A stretch of DNA of 64,000 nt from Bacillota bacterium. Lineage in GTDB: Bacteria > Bacillota > Bacilli > Paenibacillales > Paenibacillaceae. Shown here piece after piece: positions 16,421-24,951 of this stretch. Location of the stretch: NCBI GenBank assembly GCA_023391635.1, contig JAEWAQ010000001.1, positions 27,811-91,810 of the forward strand. The letters run 5' to 3'. Numbering within the stretch: position 1 is the first letter of the stretch; the number at the start of each line of letters is the position of its first letter. A program made the translations under genes and the position numbers. Under the pieces are notes generated by a model, which saw only the letters and a list, made by a program, of their open reading frames with translations, searched no databases and was not told the origin of the DNA.

Positions 16421-17056
16421 ATGAACAGAGGTTTGCTGATTGTGCTGTCGGGACCGTCGGGCGTCGGCAAAGGGACGGTATGCAGCGAGCTGCGCCGCCG
16501 CCATGCCGATCTGGTCTACTCGGTGTCCGCCACGACAAGAAAACCGCGTGAGGGCGAACAGGATGGGGTCAACTATTTTTTTAAAACCCATGACGAGTTC
16601 CGGCGGATGATCGCGGAAGACGCTCTGCTGGAATACGCCGAATACGTCGGCAACTATTACGGCACGCCGCGCGACTTCGTCGAGCGGACGCTTGCTGCCG
16701 GCAAGGACATCATTCTCGAGATCGAAGTGCAAGGCGCGCTGAAGGTCAAAGAGAAATTTCCGGAAGGCGTATTCGTGTTCCTGCTGCCGCCGTCGCTTGG
16801 CGAATTGAAGCAGCGCATAACCGGCAGGGGGACGGAAACGCAATCGGTGATCGATCATCGGCTTTCCGTGGCGGTGGAAGAGATGAACTTGTTGTATCAT
16901 TATGATTACGCCGTCGTGAACGACCGGATCGATTCGGCCTGTGAGCGGATCGCGGCCATTATGACCGCGGAGCATTGCAAGCGTGAACGGTTCCTGCACG
17001 AGCTGTTCGAGGAATTGAAAGAGCTAACCCCAGTCGAAAACGGATCGGAGAGGTGA
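16421..17056 (+). CDS. gmk: Guanylate kinase
   Basis: Cytosolic GMP kinase (GMP + ATP to GDP + ADP), 211 residues from ATG 16421. The P-loop is SGPSGVGKGTV, the GMP-binding domain has SVSATTRKPREGE and the DGVNYFF block, and the lid region contains RITGRGTETQSVIDHRL. ATG 16421, after a weak GGGG site, is preferred: the usual family N-terminus MNRGLLIVLSGPSG begins there. An ATG at 16397 overlaps remA and has no ribosome-binding site. Position between remA and rpoZ is conserved in Bacilli and ties nucleotide supply to transcription genes. Confidence 0.94.
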   Translation: MNRGLLIVLSGPSGVGKGTVCSELRRRHADLVYSVSATTRKPREGEQDGVNYFFKTHDEFRRMIAEDALLEYAEYVGNYYGTPRDFVERTLAAGKDIILEIEVQGALKVKEKFPEGVFVFLLPPSLGELKQRITGRGTETQSVIDHRLSVAVEEMNLLYHYDYAVVNDRIDSACERIAAIMTAEHCKRERFLHELFEELKELTPVENGSER

Positions 17057-17060
17057 ATTG

Positions 17061-17261
17061 ATGTTATATCCATCGATCGATGAATTGGTTCGCAAGGTAG
17101 ACAGCAAATATACGCTGGTTGTAGCGGCGTCAAGACGGGCTAGAGGCTTGCGGGACGGCGAACAGTCGGAAATGATGGCGCCCAAGTCGCACAAGGTCGT
17201 CGGCGTCGCGTTGGAAGAGATTTATCACGATTACGTGCAAGTCGAGCATTTGGGCAAATAA
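17061..17261 (+). CDS. rpoZ: RNA polymerase omega subunit
   Basis: A 66-residue omega subunit that helps fold beta-prime and stabilises RNA polymerase. MLYPSIDELVRKVDSKYTLV followed by VVAASRRARGLRDG and the helix ending VALEEIYHDYVQ match the family, including the RAR segment that contacts beta-prime. ATG 17061 follows GGAGAGGTG. A terminator follows at 17276, closing the remA-gmk-rpoZ unit. Confidence 0.93.
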   Translation: MLYPSIDELVRKVDSKYTLVVAASRRARGLRDGEQSEMMAPKSHKVVGVALEEIYHDYVQVEHLGK

Positions 17262-17275
17262 CGAGCGGAAGAAGG

Positions 17276-17300
17276 ACAACCCCTGCGGTTGTTTTTTTTC
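17276..17300 (+). terminator. Rho-independent terminator after rpoZ
   Basis: ACAACC (17276-17281) pairs with GGTTGT (17287-17292) around CCTGC, followed by a run of eight T residues that includes the last stem base. Confidence 0.85.
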
Positions 17301-17356
17301 TAGCGGGCACAGGTCGGGTTAGTTGCGGGATAAGAGTAGGTTAGGGGGAAACCGCA

Positions 17357-18580
17357 TTGAAGCAGCTCGCGGGCAAAACGATCGTGCTCGGCATTACAGG
17401 GGGCATCGCCGCCTATAAAGCGGCGACATTATGCAGTCGGTTGGTCGGCATGGGAGCTTCCGTTCGCGTCATCATGACGGAAGGGGCGACCCGGTTCATT
17501 ACGCCGCTCACGCTGCAGACGCTGTCCCGCCATCCGGTCGCCACCGACGTGTTCGATGAACGGGAGGCGGCGGTTGTTCAGCATATCGATTGGGCGGATG
17601 CGGCGGACCTCGTCGTCGTCGCTCCGGCGACGGCCAACATCATCGGCAAATTGGCGGGAGGCATCGCGGACGACATGCTGAGCACGACGCTGCTGGCGAC
17701 GACGGCTCCGGTCGTGCTGGCGCCCGCGATGAACGTCCATATGTGGGAACATCCCGCCGTGGCGGACAATGTCCGCAAGCTGGCGGATCGAGGCGTGCGC
17801 TTCGTCGAGCCGGGGACGGGACAGTTGGCTTGCGGTTATGTCGGTAAGGGCCGGCTGGCCGAGCCGGAAGAGATCGCGGTGGCGATATCCGGTTGGTTGG
17901 CGGGCCCGAAGCCGCTGGCCAGCCGCCGCGTCATCGTAACGGCCGGCGGAACGGTGGAGCGAATCGATCCGGTACGGTACATCACGAACGATTCGTCGGG
18001 CAAAATGGGGTTTGCGCTGGCGGAAGCGGCGAGGGATTACGGGGCGGAAGTAACGCTCGTGTGCGCCAGAACGGACGCGCCGCCGCCGGGCGGTGTCGAA
18101 GTGGTGCGCGTGGAATCTGCTGCCGACATGTACGAGGCGGTCATGGCCCGGGTCGGCACGTTCGACGCCATCGTCAAGGCGGCGGCCGTTGCCGATTATC
18201 GCCCGCTGCACCGGCATTCGGTTAAAGTGAAAAAGAAGGATGAGACGATGACGCTCGAATTGGTGCGCAACCCGGACATTGTACAGGCGGTCGGGGAATG
18301 GAAGGCGTCGCATCCGGGAGAGCGGGTTCCGTATATTATCAGTTTTGCCGCCGAGACGGGTGACCTGGCGAAGCATGCCATGGATAAGCTGGCTCGCAAG
18401 AAGTGCGACATGGTCGTCGCCAACGACGTTTCTGAGCCGGGCGCCGGGTTCGGAAGCGATACGAATAAAGTGAGCGTGTTCGGAGCGGAAGGCCTGATCG
18501 CCGACATTCCGATGGTGGCCAAGCGGGAAGCGGCGAATCTCATCTGGCAGCTGGCGGCGGATCGGATGGGACGGGCATGA
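17357..18580 (+). CDS. coaBC: Bifunctional phosphopantothenoylcysteine decarboxylase / phosphopantothenate-cysteine ligase
   Basis: A 407-residue Dfp protein catalysing two consecutive steps of coenzyme A synthesis. The N-terminal FMN-dependent CoaC domain (1-185) shows LGITGGIAAYKA, the active-site histidine in VVQHIDWA, LAPAMNVHMW and the substrate-clamp LACGYVGKGRL. The C-terminal CoaB domain (about 190-400) shows VTAGGTVERIDPVRYITN, DSSGKMGFALAEA and the lysine-rich KVKKKDETM loop. TTG 17357 is the start, with AGGGGG 7-8 bases upstream. The stop overlaps priA by four bases. A complementary CoA step, coaD, is at 53661. Confidence 0.94.
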   Translation: MKQLAGKTIVLGITGGIAAYKAATLCSRLVGMGASVRVIMTEGATRFITPLTLQTLSRHPVATDVFDEREAAVVQHIDWADAADLVVVAPATANIIGKLAGGIADDMLSTTLLATTAPVVLAPAMNVHMWEHPAVADNVRKLADRGVRFVEPGTGQLACGYVGKGRLAEPEEIAVAISGWLAGPKPLASRRVIVTAGGTVERIDPVRYITNDSSGKMGFALAEAARDYGAEVTLVCARTDAPPPGGVEVVRVESAADMYEAVMARVGTFDAIVKAAAVADYRPLHRHSVKVKKKDETMTLELVRNPDIVQAVGEWKASHPGERVPYIISFAAETGDLAKHAMDKLARKKCDMVVANDVSEPGAGFGSDTNKVSVFGAEGLIADIPMVAKREAANLIWQLAADRMGRA

Positions 18581-21114
18581 TCGTCGCGCGTGTCATCGTG
18601 GACGTGCCGGCCCGCGAGACGGACCGGCCGTTCGATTATGAAGTGCCGGAGCATCTGGCGGGCTGGGCCGAAATCGGCAGCCGCGTCGCCGTGCCGTTCG
18701 GCGGACGGACGCTGCAGGGGTTCATCGTCGGCTTTGCCGAAGAAGCCGAAGTAGACGTCAGGCGGCTCAAGCCGCTGGCCGGACTGCTCGACGCGACGCC
18801 GCCGCTGACGCCGGAGTTGATCGAGCTCGGCGCCTGGATGAGCCGCCGCTGGGTATGCCCGATCGTCGTGGCGCTGCAAGCGATGCTGCCGGCAGCGCTC
18901 AAGGGGCGAACGGAGAAATACCTCGCGCCGGTCGACGCGTCGGCGCCATATTGGGCGGCGTCCGAGCCTGCATCGGAGGTGGAATTGCGGGGCGTCTTCC
19001 GCAAAGGCGCCGCCGTCAAATGGTCGTCGCTCATGCAGCAATTTCCGGAGCATGGCCCGCTCATCAAGCGCTGGTTAAAAGAAGGATGGTTGACGGAGAA
19101 GCAGCAAGTCGAGGATCGGATTGCGATCAAGACGGTGGCGACCGTCTACCCGCCGCCTCCGGAGCGATTGGCTGCCGCATGGGAAGCGTTGTCTCCGCAA
19201 GCGCGCAAGCAGCGGGACGTGATCGCTTATTTGGCCGCGAATCCCGTGCCGCTGACGACGGCGGAATTGGCGGAGGCGGCCGGCGCCACGCCGCAAATCG
19301 TCCGCGCGCTCGCGGATAAAGGCATTGTCGAAATCCGCCGGGAAATGCAGGACCGCGATCCGTATGCCGATCGGGAGTTTGCGCCTACGCTGCCGATGCA
19401 GCTGACGCCGGCGCAGCAAGCGGCGCTCGATCCGATCGCGTCGGCGCTGGCGTCTTATACGCATTATGCTTACTTGCTGCATGGCGTGACGGGAAGCGGC
19501 AAGACGGAAATCTACCTGCAAGCGATCCAGCAATGCTTGTCGCAAGGGCGGGAAGCGATCGTGCTCGTGCCTGAGATCGCCTTAACGCCGCAGATGGTCG
19601 AGCGGTTCAAGAGCCGCTTTGGCGCACGGGTAGCGGTGCTGCACAGCCGGTTGTCGCAGGGGGAGCGTTACGACGAGTGGCGCAAAATCCGCGAAGGCAG
19701 GGCGCAAGTGGCGGTCGGCGCCAGATCGGCGGTGTTTGCTCCATTTTCGCAAATCGGACTGATCGTCATCGATGAGGAACACGAAACTTCTTACAAGCAG
19801 GAAGAGAGTCCCAAATACCATGCGCGAGACCTTGCGATCGAGCGGGCCCGGATGAACCGCGCAGTCGTCGTGCTCGGATCGGCGACGCCTTCGCTGGAAA
19901 GCTATTCGGCGGCAGCCAGCGGCAACGCGGAAGGCTCGATCGGCGCAATCGGATATATCGCGCTGCCGGAGCGTGTAGGGGATCGTCCGCTGCCATCCGT
20001 GCAGATCGTCGACATGCGGGAAGAATTGCAGCTCGGCAACCGGACGATGTTCAGCCGGGCGCTGAAGGAAGCGATCGATACGAGGCTGCAGCGGGAAGAG
20101 CAGATCGTGCTGCTGCTCAATCGCAGGGGCTATTCGACGTTCGTCATGTGCCGTTCGTGCGGGTATACGTGCACGTGCCCGCATTGCGATATCGCGCTCA
20201 CGCATCACAGAGGCGCGCGCAATTTGCGGTGCCACTACTGCGGTCATGCGGAGCCCGAGCCAACCGTATGTCCTTCCTGCCAAAGCGAGCACATCCGCTT
20301 CTTCGGCACGGGGACTCAGAAGGTCGAGGAGGCGCTCGCTCTCACGTTTCCAGGTATTCGGGTCATTCGCATGGACGTGGATACGACGACGGAGAAGGGA
20401 TCGCACGAGAAGTGGCTGACGATGTTCCGCGAGCGCAAGGCCGACGTGCTGCTCGGCACGCAGATGGTCGCCAAGGGGCTGGATTTTCCCCGGGTGACGC
20501 TTGTCGGCGTGCTGGCCGCGGATGCGGCGCTTCGCTTGCCGGATTTTCGGGCGGCCGAGCGGACGTTCCAGCTGCTCACGCAAGTAGCCGGTCGAGCGGG
20601 ACGTCATGAATTGCCCGGCGAAGTCGTCATCCAGACGTACGATCCGGCGCATGTGGCGGTCGCCTCGGTAGCCGGGCACGATTACGCCGGATTCGTGCAG
20701 CAGGAGCTGCATGCCAGAAGCATGCTCGGGTACCCGCCTTATGGCAGGCTGATCGCCGTGACGTTCACGCACGAGTCGGTGCCGATGCTGCTGTCGACAG
20801 GAGAGATGTTCGCAAACCGGCTGCTGGATGCGGCGGCATCGCGCGGAATCGGCGGATTCACTTCGGCGCATGCCGAAGGCCACGGGGATCGTGGGCGGGC
20901 GGCAGCGGACGAACCGGTCATGGACGTGCTTGGCCCCGTGCCTTCGCCGATTCCTCGCTTGAAGGATCGCTACCGATTTCAATGTATGGTAAAATATCGG
21001 GGAACGCTCGATGCGAGCGCCTTGACCGCCAAGGTGCTGCAGGACATGGGCGATGCGGTGAAACGAAGCGGCGTGCAGATCGGCGTCGACGTGGACCCGC
21101 AGATGATGCTTTGA
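18577..21114 (+). CDS. priA: Primosomal protein N' (replication restart helicase PriA)
   Basis: An 845-residue superfamily 2 helicase that reloads the replisome at stalled forks. The N-terminal 3'-end-binding domain covers about residues 1-110 and a winged-helix region follows. Walker A reads GVTGSGKTE and the DEAH box reads IDEEHETSYKQ. Two zinc sites are formed by eight cysteines: MCRSCGYTCTCPHCD, then LRCHYCG and VCPSCQ. Helicase motifs V and VI occur in LGTQMVAKGLDFP and TQVAGRAGRH. The protein is slightly longer than B. subtilis PriA. The start overlaps the coaBC stop (ATGA), indicating coupling. Confidence 0.95.
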   Translation: MIVARVIVDVPARETDRPFDYEVPEHLAGWAEIGSRVAVPFGGRTLQGFIVGFAEEAEVDVRRLKPLAGLLDATPPLTPELIELGAWMSRRWVCPIVVALQAMLPAALKGRTEKYLAPVDASAPYWAASEPASEVELRGVFRKGAAVKWSSLMQQFPEHGPLIKRWLKEGWLTEKQQVEDRIAIKTVATVYPPPPERLAAAWEALSPQARKQRDVIAYLAANPVPLTTAELAEAAGATPQIVRALADKGIVEIRREMQDRDPYADREFAPTLPMQLTPAQQAALDPIASALASYTHYAYLLHGVTGSGKTEIYLQAIQQCLSQGREAIVLVPEIALTPQMVERFKSRFGARVAVLHSRLSQGERYDEWRKIREGRAQVAVGARSAVFAPFSQIGLIVIDEEHETSYKQEESPKYHARDLAIERARMNRAVVVLGSATPSLESYSAAASGNAEGSIGAIGYIALPERVGDRPLPSVQIVDMREELQLGNRTMFSRALKEAIDTRLQREEQIVLLLNRRGYSTFVMCRSCGYTCTCPHCDIALTHHRGARNLRCHYCGHAEPEPTVCPSCQSEHIRFFGTGTQKVEEALALTFPGIRVIRMDVDTTTEKGSHEKWLTMFRERKADVLLGTQMVAKGLDFPRVTLVGVLAADAALRLPDFRAAERTFQLLTQVAGRAGRHELPGEVVIQTYDPAHVAVASVAGHDYAGFVQQELHARSMLGYPPYGRLIAVTFTHESVPMLLSTGEMFANRLLDAAASRGIGGFTSAHAEGHGDRGRAAADEPVMDVLGPVPSPIPRLKDRYRFQCMVKYRGTLDASALTAKVLQDMGDAVKRSGVQIGVDVDPQMML

Positions 21115-21124
21115 CAAAGGACTG

Positions 21125-21619
21125 ATGGATATGGCCATCCGATTGATTGTAAAACATCCGGACCCCGTGCTGCGGGAACGCGCGAAAGAAGTGACGAAAT
21201 TCAACGCCAGCCTGCACAAGCTGCTCGACGACATGGCCGAGACGATGTACGATGCGGACGGCGTCGGACTGGCTGCGCCCCAGGTCGGCATATTGAAACG
21301 CGTATTTGTCGTGGATGCCGACGAAGAGCACGGCTTGCTCGAGCTCGTCAATCCGGAGATCGTCAGCCGGGAGGGCGAACAGCTTGGCGCCGAAGGCTGT
21401 CTCAGCATTCCGGGCCTGCAAGGCGACGTGAAGCGCTCGAACAAGATCGCGATCAAAGCCCAGGACCGCTACGGCAATCCGGTGCAATATGAAGGTACGG
21501 AATTGCTGGCGCGCGCATTCCAGCATGAGCTCGACCATTTGAACGGAGTTTTGTTCCTGGATCTGGCCGAATCCGTCTATGAAGCGCGCAAGCTGGCGCC
21601 GGAGCAAGGTGGAGAATAA
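21125..21619 (+). CDS. def: Peptide deformylase
   Basis: A 164-residue Fe2+/Zn2+ hydrolase that removes the N-formyl group from nascent proteins. The three signature motifs are present: GVGLAAPQVG, EGCLSIPG (metal cysteine) and QHELDHLNGVL (HExxH-type metal histidines). Length and the short C-terminus fit type 1 deformylases. ATG 21125 and in-frame ATG 21131 are both possible; AAAGGA lies 4 and 10 bases upstream, respectively. It sits one base before fmt, pairing removal and addition of the formyl group. Confidence 0.94.
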   Translation: MDMAIRLIVKHPDPVLRERAKEVTKFNASLHKLLDDMAETMYDADGVGLAAPQVGILKRVFVVDADEEHGLLELVNPEIVSREGEQLGAEGCLSIPGLQGDVKRSNKIAIKAQDRYGNPVQYEGTELLARAFQHELDHLNGVLFLDLAESVYEARKLAPEQGGE

Positions 21620-21620
21620 T

Positions 21621-22574
21621 ATGCGCATCGTTTTCATGGGAACGCCGGCATTTGCTGTTCCTTCTTTGCAGATGTTGTTGGACGGCGGATACGAGGTCGT
21701 GGGCGTCGTGACGCAGCCGGACCGGCCGCAGGGGCGCAAGCGTGTGCTGACGCCTTCCCCAGTCAAGGCGTTCGCGCTGGAACGGGGACTCGCGGTCATG
21801 CAGCCGGAGAAGCTGCGGGCGGCGGATGCGGTTGAGCAATTGGCGGCATGGCGACCGAACTTGATCGTGACGGCGGCGTACGGGCAAATATTGTCTCGTG
21901 CGGTGCTTGCAATGCCGAAGCTCGGCTGCCTGAACGTGCATGGCTCGCTGCTCCCGAAGTACCGGGGAGGCGCTCCGATTCAGCGGTGCGTGATGGAAGG
22001 CGAGAAGGAGACGGGCGTCACACTCATGTATATGGCCGAAGGCTTGGACACCGGCGACATGATCGCCCGGGTGATCTTGCCGATCGGGGATGAGGATACG
22101 GCAGGCTCGCTGTTCGAGAAGCTGAGTGCCCTGGGGGCGGAGCTGCTGCGCGAGTGGCTGCCGCGCATCGCGGACGGAACGGCGCCGCGCGAACCGCAGC
22201 GAGAAGCGGACGCCACGTACGCGCCCAACTTGACACGAGAGGACGAGCGGATCGACTGGTGCGTCACGGCGCGGGAAATATTCAATCGCGTGCGCGGGCT
22301 GAACCCGATGGCCGGCGGCTTCACGATATGGAACGGCGAGGTGTTCAAGGTGTGGCGCTGCCGCGTGCCTGACGGTGCGGATGCGGTACTGCGGCCGGAG
22401 TGGGCAAGCATGGCGCCGGGGACGGTGCTCGAATCCGGCGACTTCGGCATCCGCGTGCGTACGGGTGACGGCAGCGTGGTGCTCGCGGAAGTGCAGCCGG
22501 CCGGACGCAAGGCGCTCGCAGCCGCGGAATTCGCCAAAGGCGCGCGACTCGCGCCCGGAACGGCGCTCGGTTGA
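21621..22574 (+). CDS. fmt: Methionyl-tRNA formyltransferase
   Basis: A 317-residue enzyme transferring a formyl group from 10-formyltetrahydrofolate to Met-tRNAfMet. The N-terminal Rossmann domain starts MRIVFMGTPAFAVPSL. The catalytic Asn-His-Asp set is in LNVHGSLLPKYRGGAPIQ and AEGLDTGDMI. The C-terminal OB-fold runs from about residue 205 (RGLNPMAGGFTIWNGE). ATG 21621 follows GGTGGAG. The stop codon lies inside the stem of a strong terminator (22562-22596), so rsmB is not simply co-transcribed. Confidence 0.95.
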   Translation: MRIVFMGTPAFAVPSLQMLLDGGYEVVGVVTQPDRPQGRKRVLTPSPVKAFALERGLAVMQPEKLRAADAVEQLAAWRPNLIVTAAYGQILSRAVLAMPKLGCLNVHGSLLPKYRGGAPIQRCVMEGEKETGVTLMYMAEGLDTGDMIARVILPIGDEDTAGSLFEKLSALGAELLREWLPRIADGTAPREPQREADATYAPNLTREDERIDWCVTAREIFNRVRGLNPMAGGFTIWNGEVFKVWRCRVPDGADAVLRPEWASMAPGTVLESGDFGIRVRTGDGSVVLAEVQPAGRKALAAAEFAKGARLAPGTALG

Positions 22575-22596
22575 TGCGACCCGGGCGCCTTTTTTT
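22562..22596 (+). terminator. Strong terminator overlapping the fmt stop codon
   Basis: GGCGCTCGG (22562-22570) pairs with CCGGGCGCC (22581-22589) with one G-T pair, followed by seven T residues at 22590-22596. It divides the usually continuous priA-def-fmt-rsmB operon and lies directly before the tandem array. Confidence 0.82.
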
Positions 22597-22640
22597 GTTG
22601 TTGAGGGGACAATAGTTGGGTGACGCTGCCTTTAGTGCCC

Positions 22641-23200
22641 GTTACCGGATGAGATCGAGTAACTGTGCGGAAAAGGAACCGCCAGCGGCGAGTTACCTGA
22701 CGAGATCGGGTAATTCTGCGGAAATGGAACCGCCAGCGGCGAGTTACCTGACGAGATCGGGTAATTCTGCGGAAATGGGCGCACCAGCGGCGAGTTACCT
22801 GACGAGATCGGGTAATTCCGCGGAAATGGGCGCACCAGCGGCGAGTTACCCGACGAAACCGGGTAATTCCGCGGAAATGGAGTCACCAGCGGCGAGTTAC
22901 CCGACGAGATCGGGTAATTCTGCGGAAATGGGCGCACCAGCGGCGAGTTACCCGACGAAACCGGGTAATTCCGCGGAAACGGGCGTACCAATGGTGAGTT
23001 ACCCGATGAAATCGGGTAATTCCGCGGAAATGGAGTCACCAGCGGCGAGTTACCCGACGAGATCAGGTAATTCTGCGGAAATGGGCGCACAGCGGCGAGT
23101 TACCCGACGAAACCGGGTAATTCCGCGGAAACAGGCGCACCCGCGGTGAGATGCCCAACGAGATCGGGTAAGTCCGCGAGAAACGCAGCTGTCAGCAACG
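22641..23200 (+). repeat. Eleven-copy 51-bp tandem array with two nested palindromes per unit
   Basis: Units begin (at GTTAC or its equivalent) at 22641, 22692, 22743, 22794, 22845, 22896, 22947, 22998, 23049, 23099 and 23150, i.e. a period of 51 with one 50-base unit; a decayed twelfth begins near 23202. Most units hold a stem of the form TTACCCGA-N5-TCGGGTAA and a second palindrome TTCCGCGGAA (or TTCTGCGGAA), joined by AATGG(G/A)..CACCAGCGGCGA. Arm variants include T-G pairs. Because 51 is a multiple of three, both strands stay open for about 150-178 codons, but the repetitive translation and lack of a ribosome-binding site argue against a protein. It fills the whole gap between fmt and rsmB. 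Confidence 0.92.
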
Positions 23201-23228
23201 AGTTGCCTATGTGAAAGGGGAAATCTAG

Positions 23229-24647
23229 ATGACAACCGATCAACGCCGCCACCCTCGCCCCCGCGGCAAATCCCGGCGAGCGCCGGCGGGGGCGAGGGAA
23301 CTTGCGCTCGAAGCGCTGAGCCGGGTTGAAGAGCAAGGTTCCTACAGCGGGTTGACGTTGAACGCGCTGCTGTCGGAGGCGAACCTGCCGCGATCCGACA
23401 CCGCGCTCGCGACGGAGCTTGTCTACGGCACGATCCAACGTCTTCTCACGATCGATAACGTGCTCGCTTCGCGTGTCAAAGGCTGGCCACGCAAAATCGA
23501 GCCATGGGTGCGCTGCTTGCTCAGGCTCAGCTACTACCAGTTGCGCTGGCTGGATCGCATCCCGGCTCATGCCGCCGTGGACGAAGCGGTGCGCATCGCC
23601 AAGCAACGCGGTCACGCCGGCATCGCCGGCCTGGTGAACGGCGTGCTGCGCGGGCTGCTCCGGGAAGGAGTTGCCCCTGCGCTTCCTGCGCATCTGTCGC
23701 CAATCGAGAGGATTTCTCTCGAGCACAGCTTTCCGCAATGGTTGGTTAAACGATGGGCGAATGTCTATGGAACGGAAACCGCAGAGCGGATGTGCGCAGC
23801 GTGCAATGAACCTCCGCATGCGTCGATGAGAGTCAACCGACTTCGGACAACTCGCGCGGAGATGTTGTCCAAGCTGCTCGAAGCGGGTGTCTCCGCGCAT
23901 GCGTCACTGCTTTCGGCAGACGGTATCGTCGCTGACAAGGCGGGCAATCTCGCGGAAACGTCCTGGTATCGCGACGGGCTGGTCAGCGTACAGGACGAGA
24001 GCTCTATGCTCGTCGCGGCGGTCGCGAACCCGGAGCCCGGCTCATCGGTACTCGACTGCTGCGCGGCGCCGGGCGGCAAATCGATGCATATGGCCGAAAT
24101 CATGCGCAACCAAGGCAAGATCGTCGCCTGCGACATTCACGTACACAAGCGAGCGTTGATCGAGCGTCAACAAGAGCGCCTAGGTTTCGGCATCGTCGAA
24201 GCCGTCACGCTGGACGCGCTCGAATTGGACAGGATTTACCCGCCGGACTCGATGGACCTGGTGCTGCTTGACGCACCATGTTCCGGCCTTGGCGTTATCC
24301 GCCGCAAACCGGAAATCAAGTGGAACCGGAAGCCGGAAGATATCGCCAAGCTTGCAGCATTGCAATACCGTCTGCTGCAAACCGCCTGCAAGCTCGTGAA
24401 GCCGGGTGGCGCGATCGTATACAGCACCTGTACGATGGCTCCTGAAGAGAACGAAGATGTCGTTCGTCGCTTCCTGAAAGAGAACCCTGCGTTTCGACTG
24501 GACGCGCATTGGCCGGAGGAAGCGCTGCAGCCGTTGCGAGCGAGGCAAGCGTTGCCAGAGCCGTTCGAAGGCTTCGCGCAAATCCTTCCGCACCATTACG
24601 GCAGCGACGGCTTCTTCATCGCCCGGATGTGCAGGACCGCGCAATAG
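23229..24647 (+). CDS. rsmB: 16S rRNA (cytosine-967-C5)-methyltransferase
   Basis: A 472-residue SAM-dependent rRNA methyltransferase. An RGK-rich N-terminus of about 20 residues precedes a NusB-like RNA-binding domain (about 22-150: RELALEALSRVEEQGSYSG, LVNGVLRGLLRE). The Rossmann methyltransferase domain follows with VLDCCAAPGGKSMHMAEI, LLDAPCSGLGVIRRKPEIKW (motif IV cysteine) and VYSTCTMAPEENE (the catalytic cysteine). AAGGGG precedes the ATG at good spacing. It is flanked by repeat arrays on both sides, 22641-23200 before and 24666-24855 after. Confidence 0.94.
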   Translation: MTTDQRRHPRPRGKSRRAPAGARELALEALSRVEEQGSYSGLTLNALLSEANLPRSDTALATELVYGTIQRLLTIDNVLASRVKGWPRKIEPWVRCLLRLSYYQLRWLDRIPAHAAVDEAVRIAKQRGHAGIAGLVNGVLRGLLREGVAPALPAHLSPIERISLEHSFPQWLVKRWANVYGTETAERMCAACNEPPHASMRVNRLRTTRAEMLSKLLEAGVSAHASLLSADGIVADKAGNLAETSWYRDGLVSVQDESSMLVAAVANPEPGSSVLDCCAAPGGKSMHMAEIMRNQGKIVACDIHVHKRALIERQQERLGFGIVEAVTLDALELDRIYPPDSMDLVLLDAPCSGLGVIRRKPEIKWNRKPEDIAKLAALQYRLLQTACKLVKPGGAIVYSTCTMAPEENEDVVRRFLKENPAFRLDAHWPEEALQPLRARQALPEPFEGFAQILPHHYGSDGFFIARMCRTAQ

Positions 24648-24665
24648 TGAACGCCCGCATCCGAC

Positions 24666-24855
24666 TTAGCGAGCCAGTAGGTGCAGATGGTGCGGAGGGC
24701 AACAAAACGACGGAGTTGGCAGGCTAGCAGGTGCAGATGGTGCGGAGAGCAACAAAACGAAGGAGTTGGCAGGCCAGCAGGTGCAGATGGTGCGGAGGGC
24801 AACATAATTGTGGGGTTAGCGAGCCAGTAGGTGCAGATGGTGCAGTGGTCAATAT
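24666..24855 (+). repeat. Four-copy 50-bp tandem repeat between rsmB and rlmN
   Basis: GTGCAGATGG recurs at 24681, 24731, 24781 and 24831, an exact period of 50. The first and fourth copies share the left flank TTAGCGAGCCAGTAG. The unit is close to perfect in the first three copies (differences such as GGAGGGC/GGAGAGC) and degenerates after 24845. The period is not a multiple of three, and I see no strong hairpin and no reading frame. The sequence differs from the 51-bp array upstream of rsmB. Confidence 0.9.
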
Positions 24856-24951
24856 CACATTGGCGTTTGGCGTCCGTGTGCCGGTGTCCGGTTCGTATCT
24901 TTATGCAATCGGCCCCTTTATGATAAAATAGAACGAATGGTGGTGAAGAAG

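Noticed and set aside
22616..23149. A 177-residue repetitive protein (or its antisense counterpart at 22632-23090)
   Set aside because: The open frames result from a 51-bp period divisible by three; there is no ribosome-binding site, one unit has a frame-shifting deletion (50 bases at 23049-23099), and the sequence is explained by palindromes.
22641..23200. CRISPR array
   Set aside because: Units are adjacent 51-bp tandem repeats with no unique spacers, and no cas genes are nearby.
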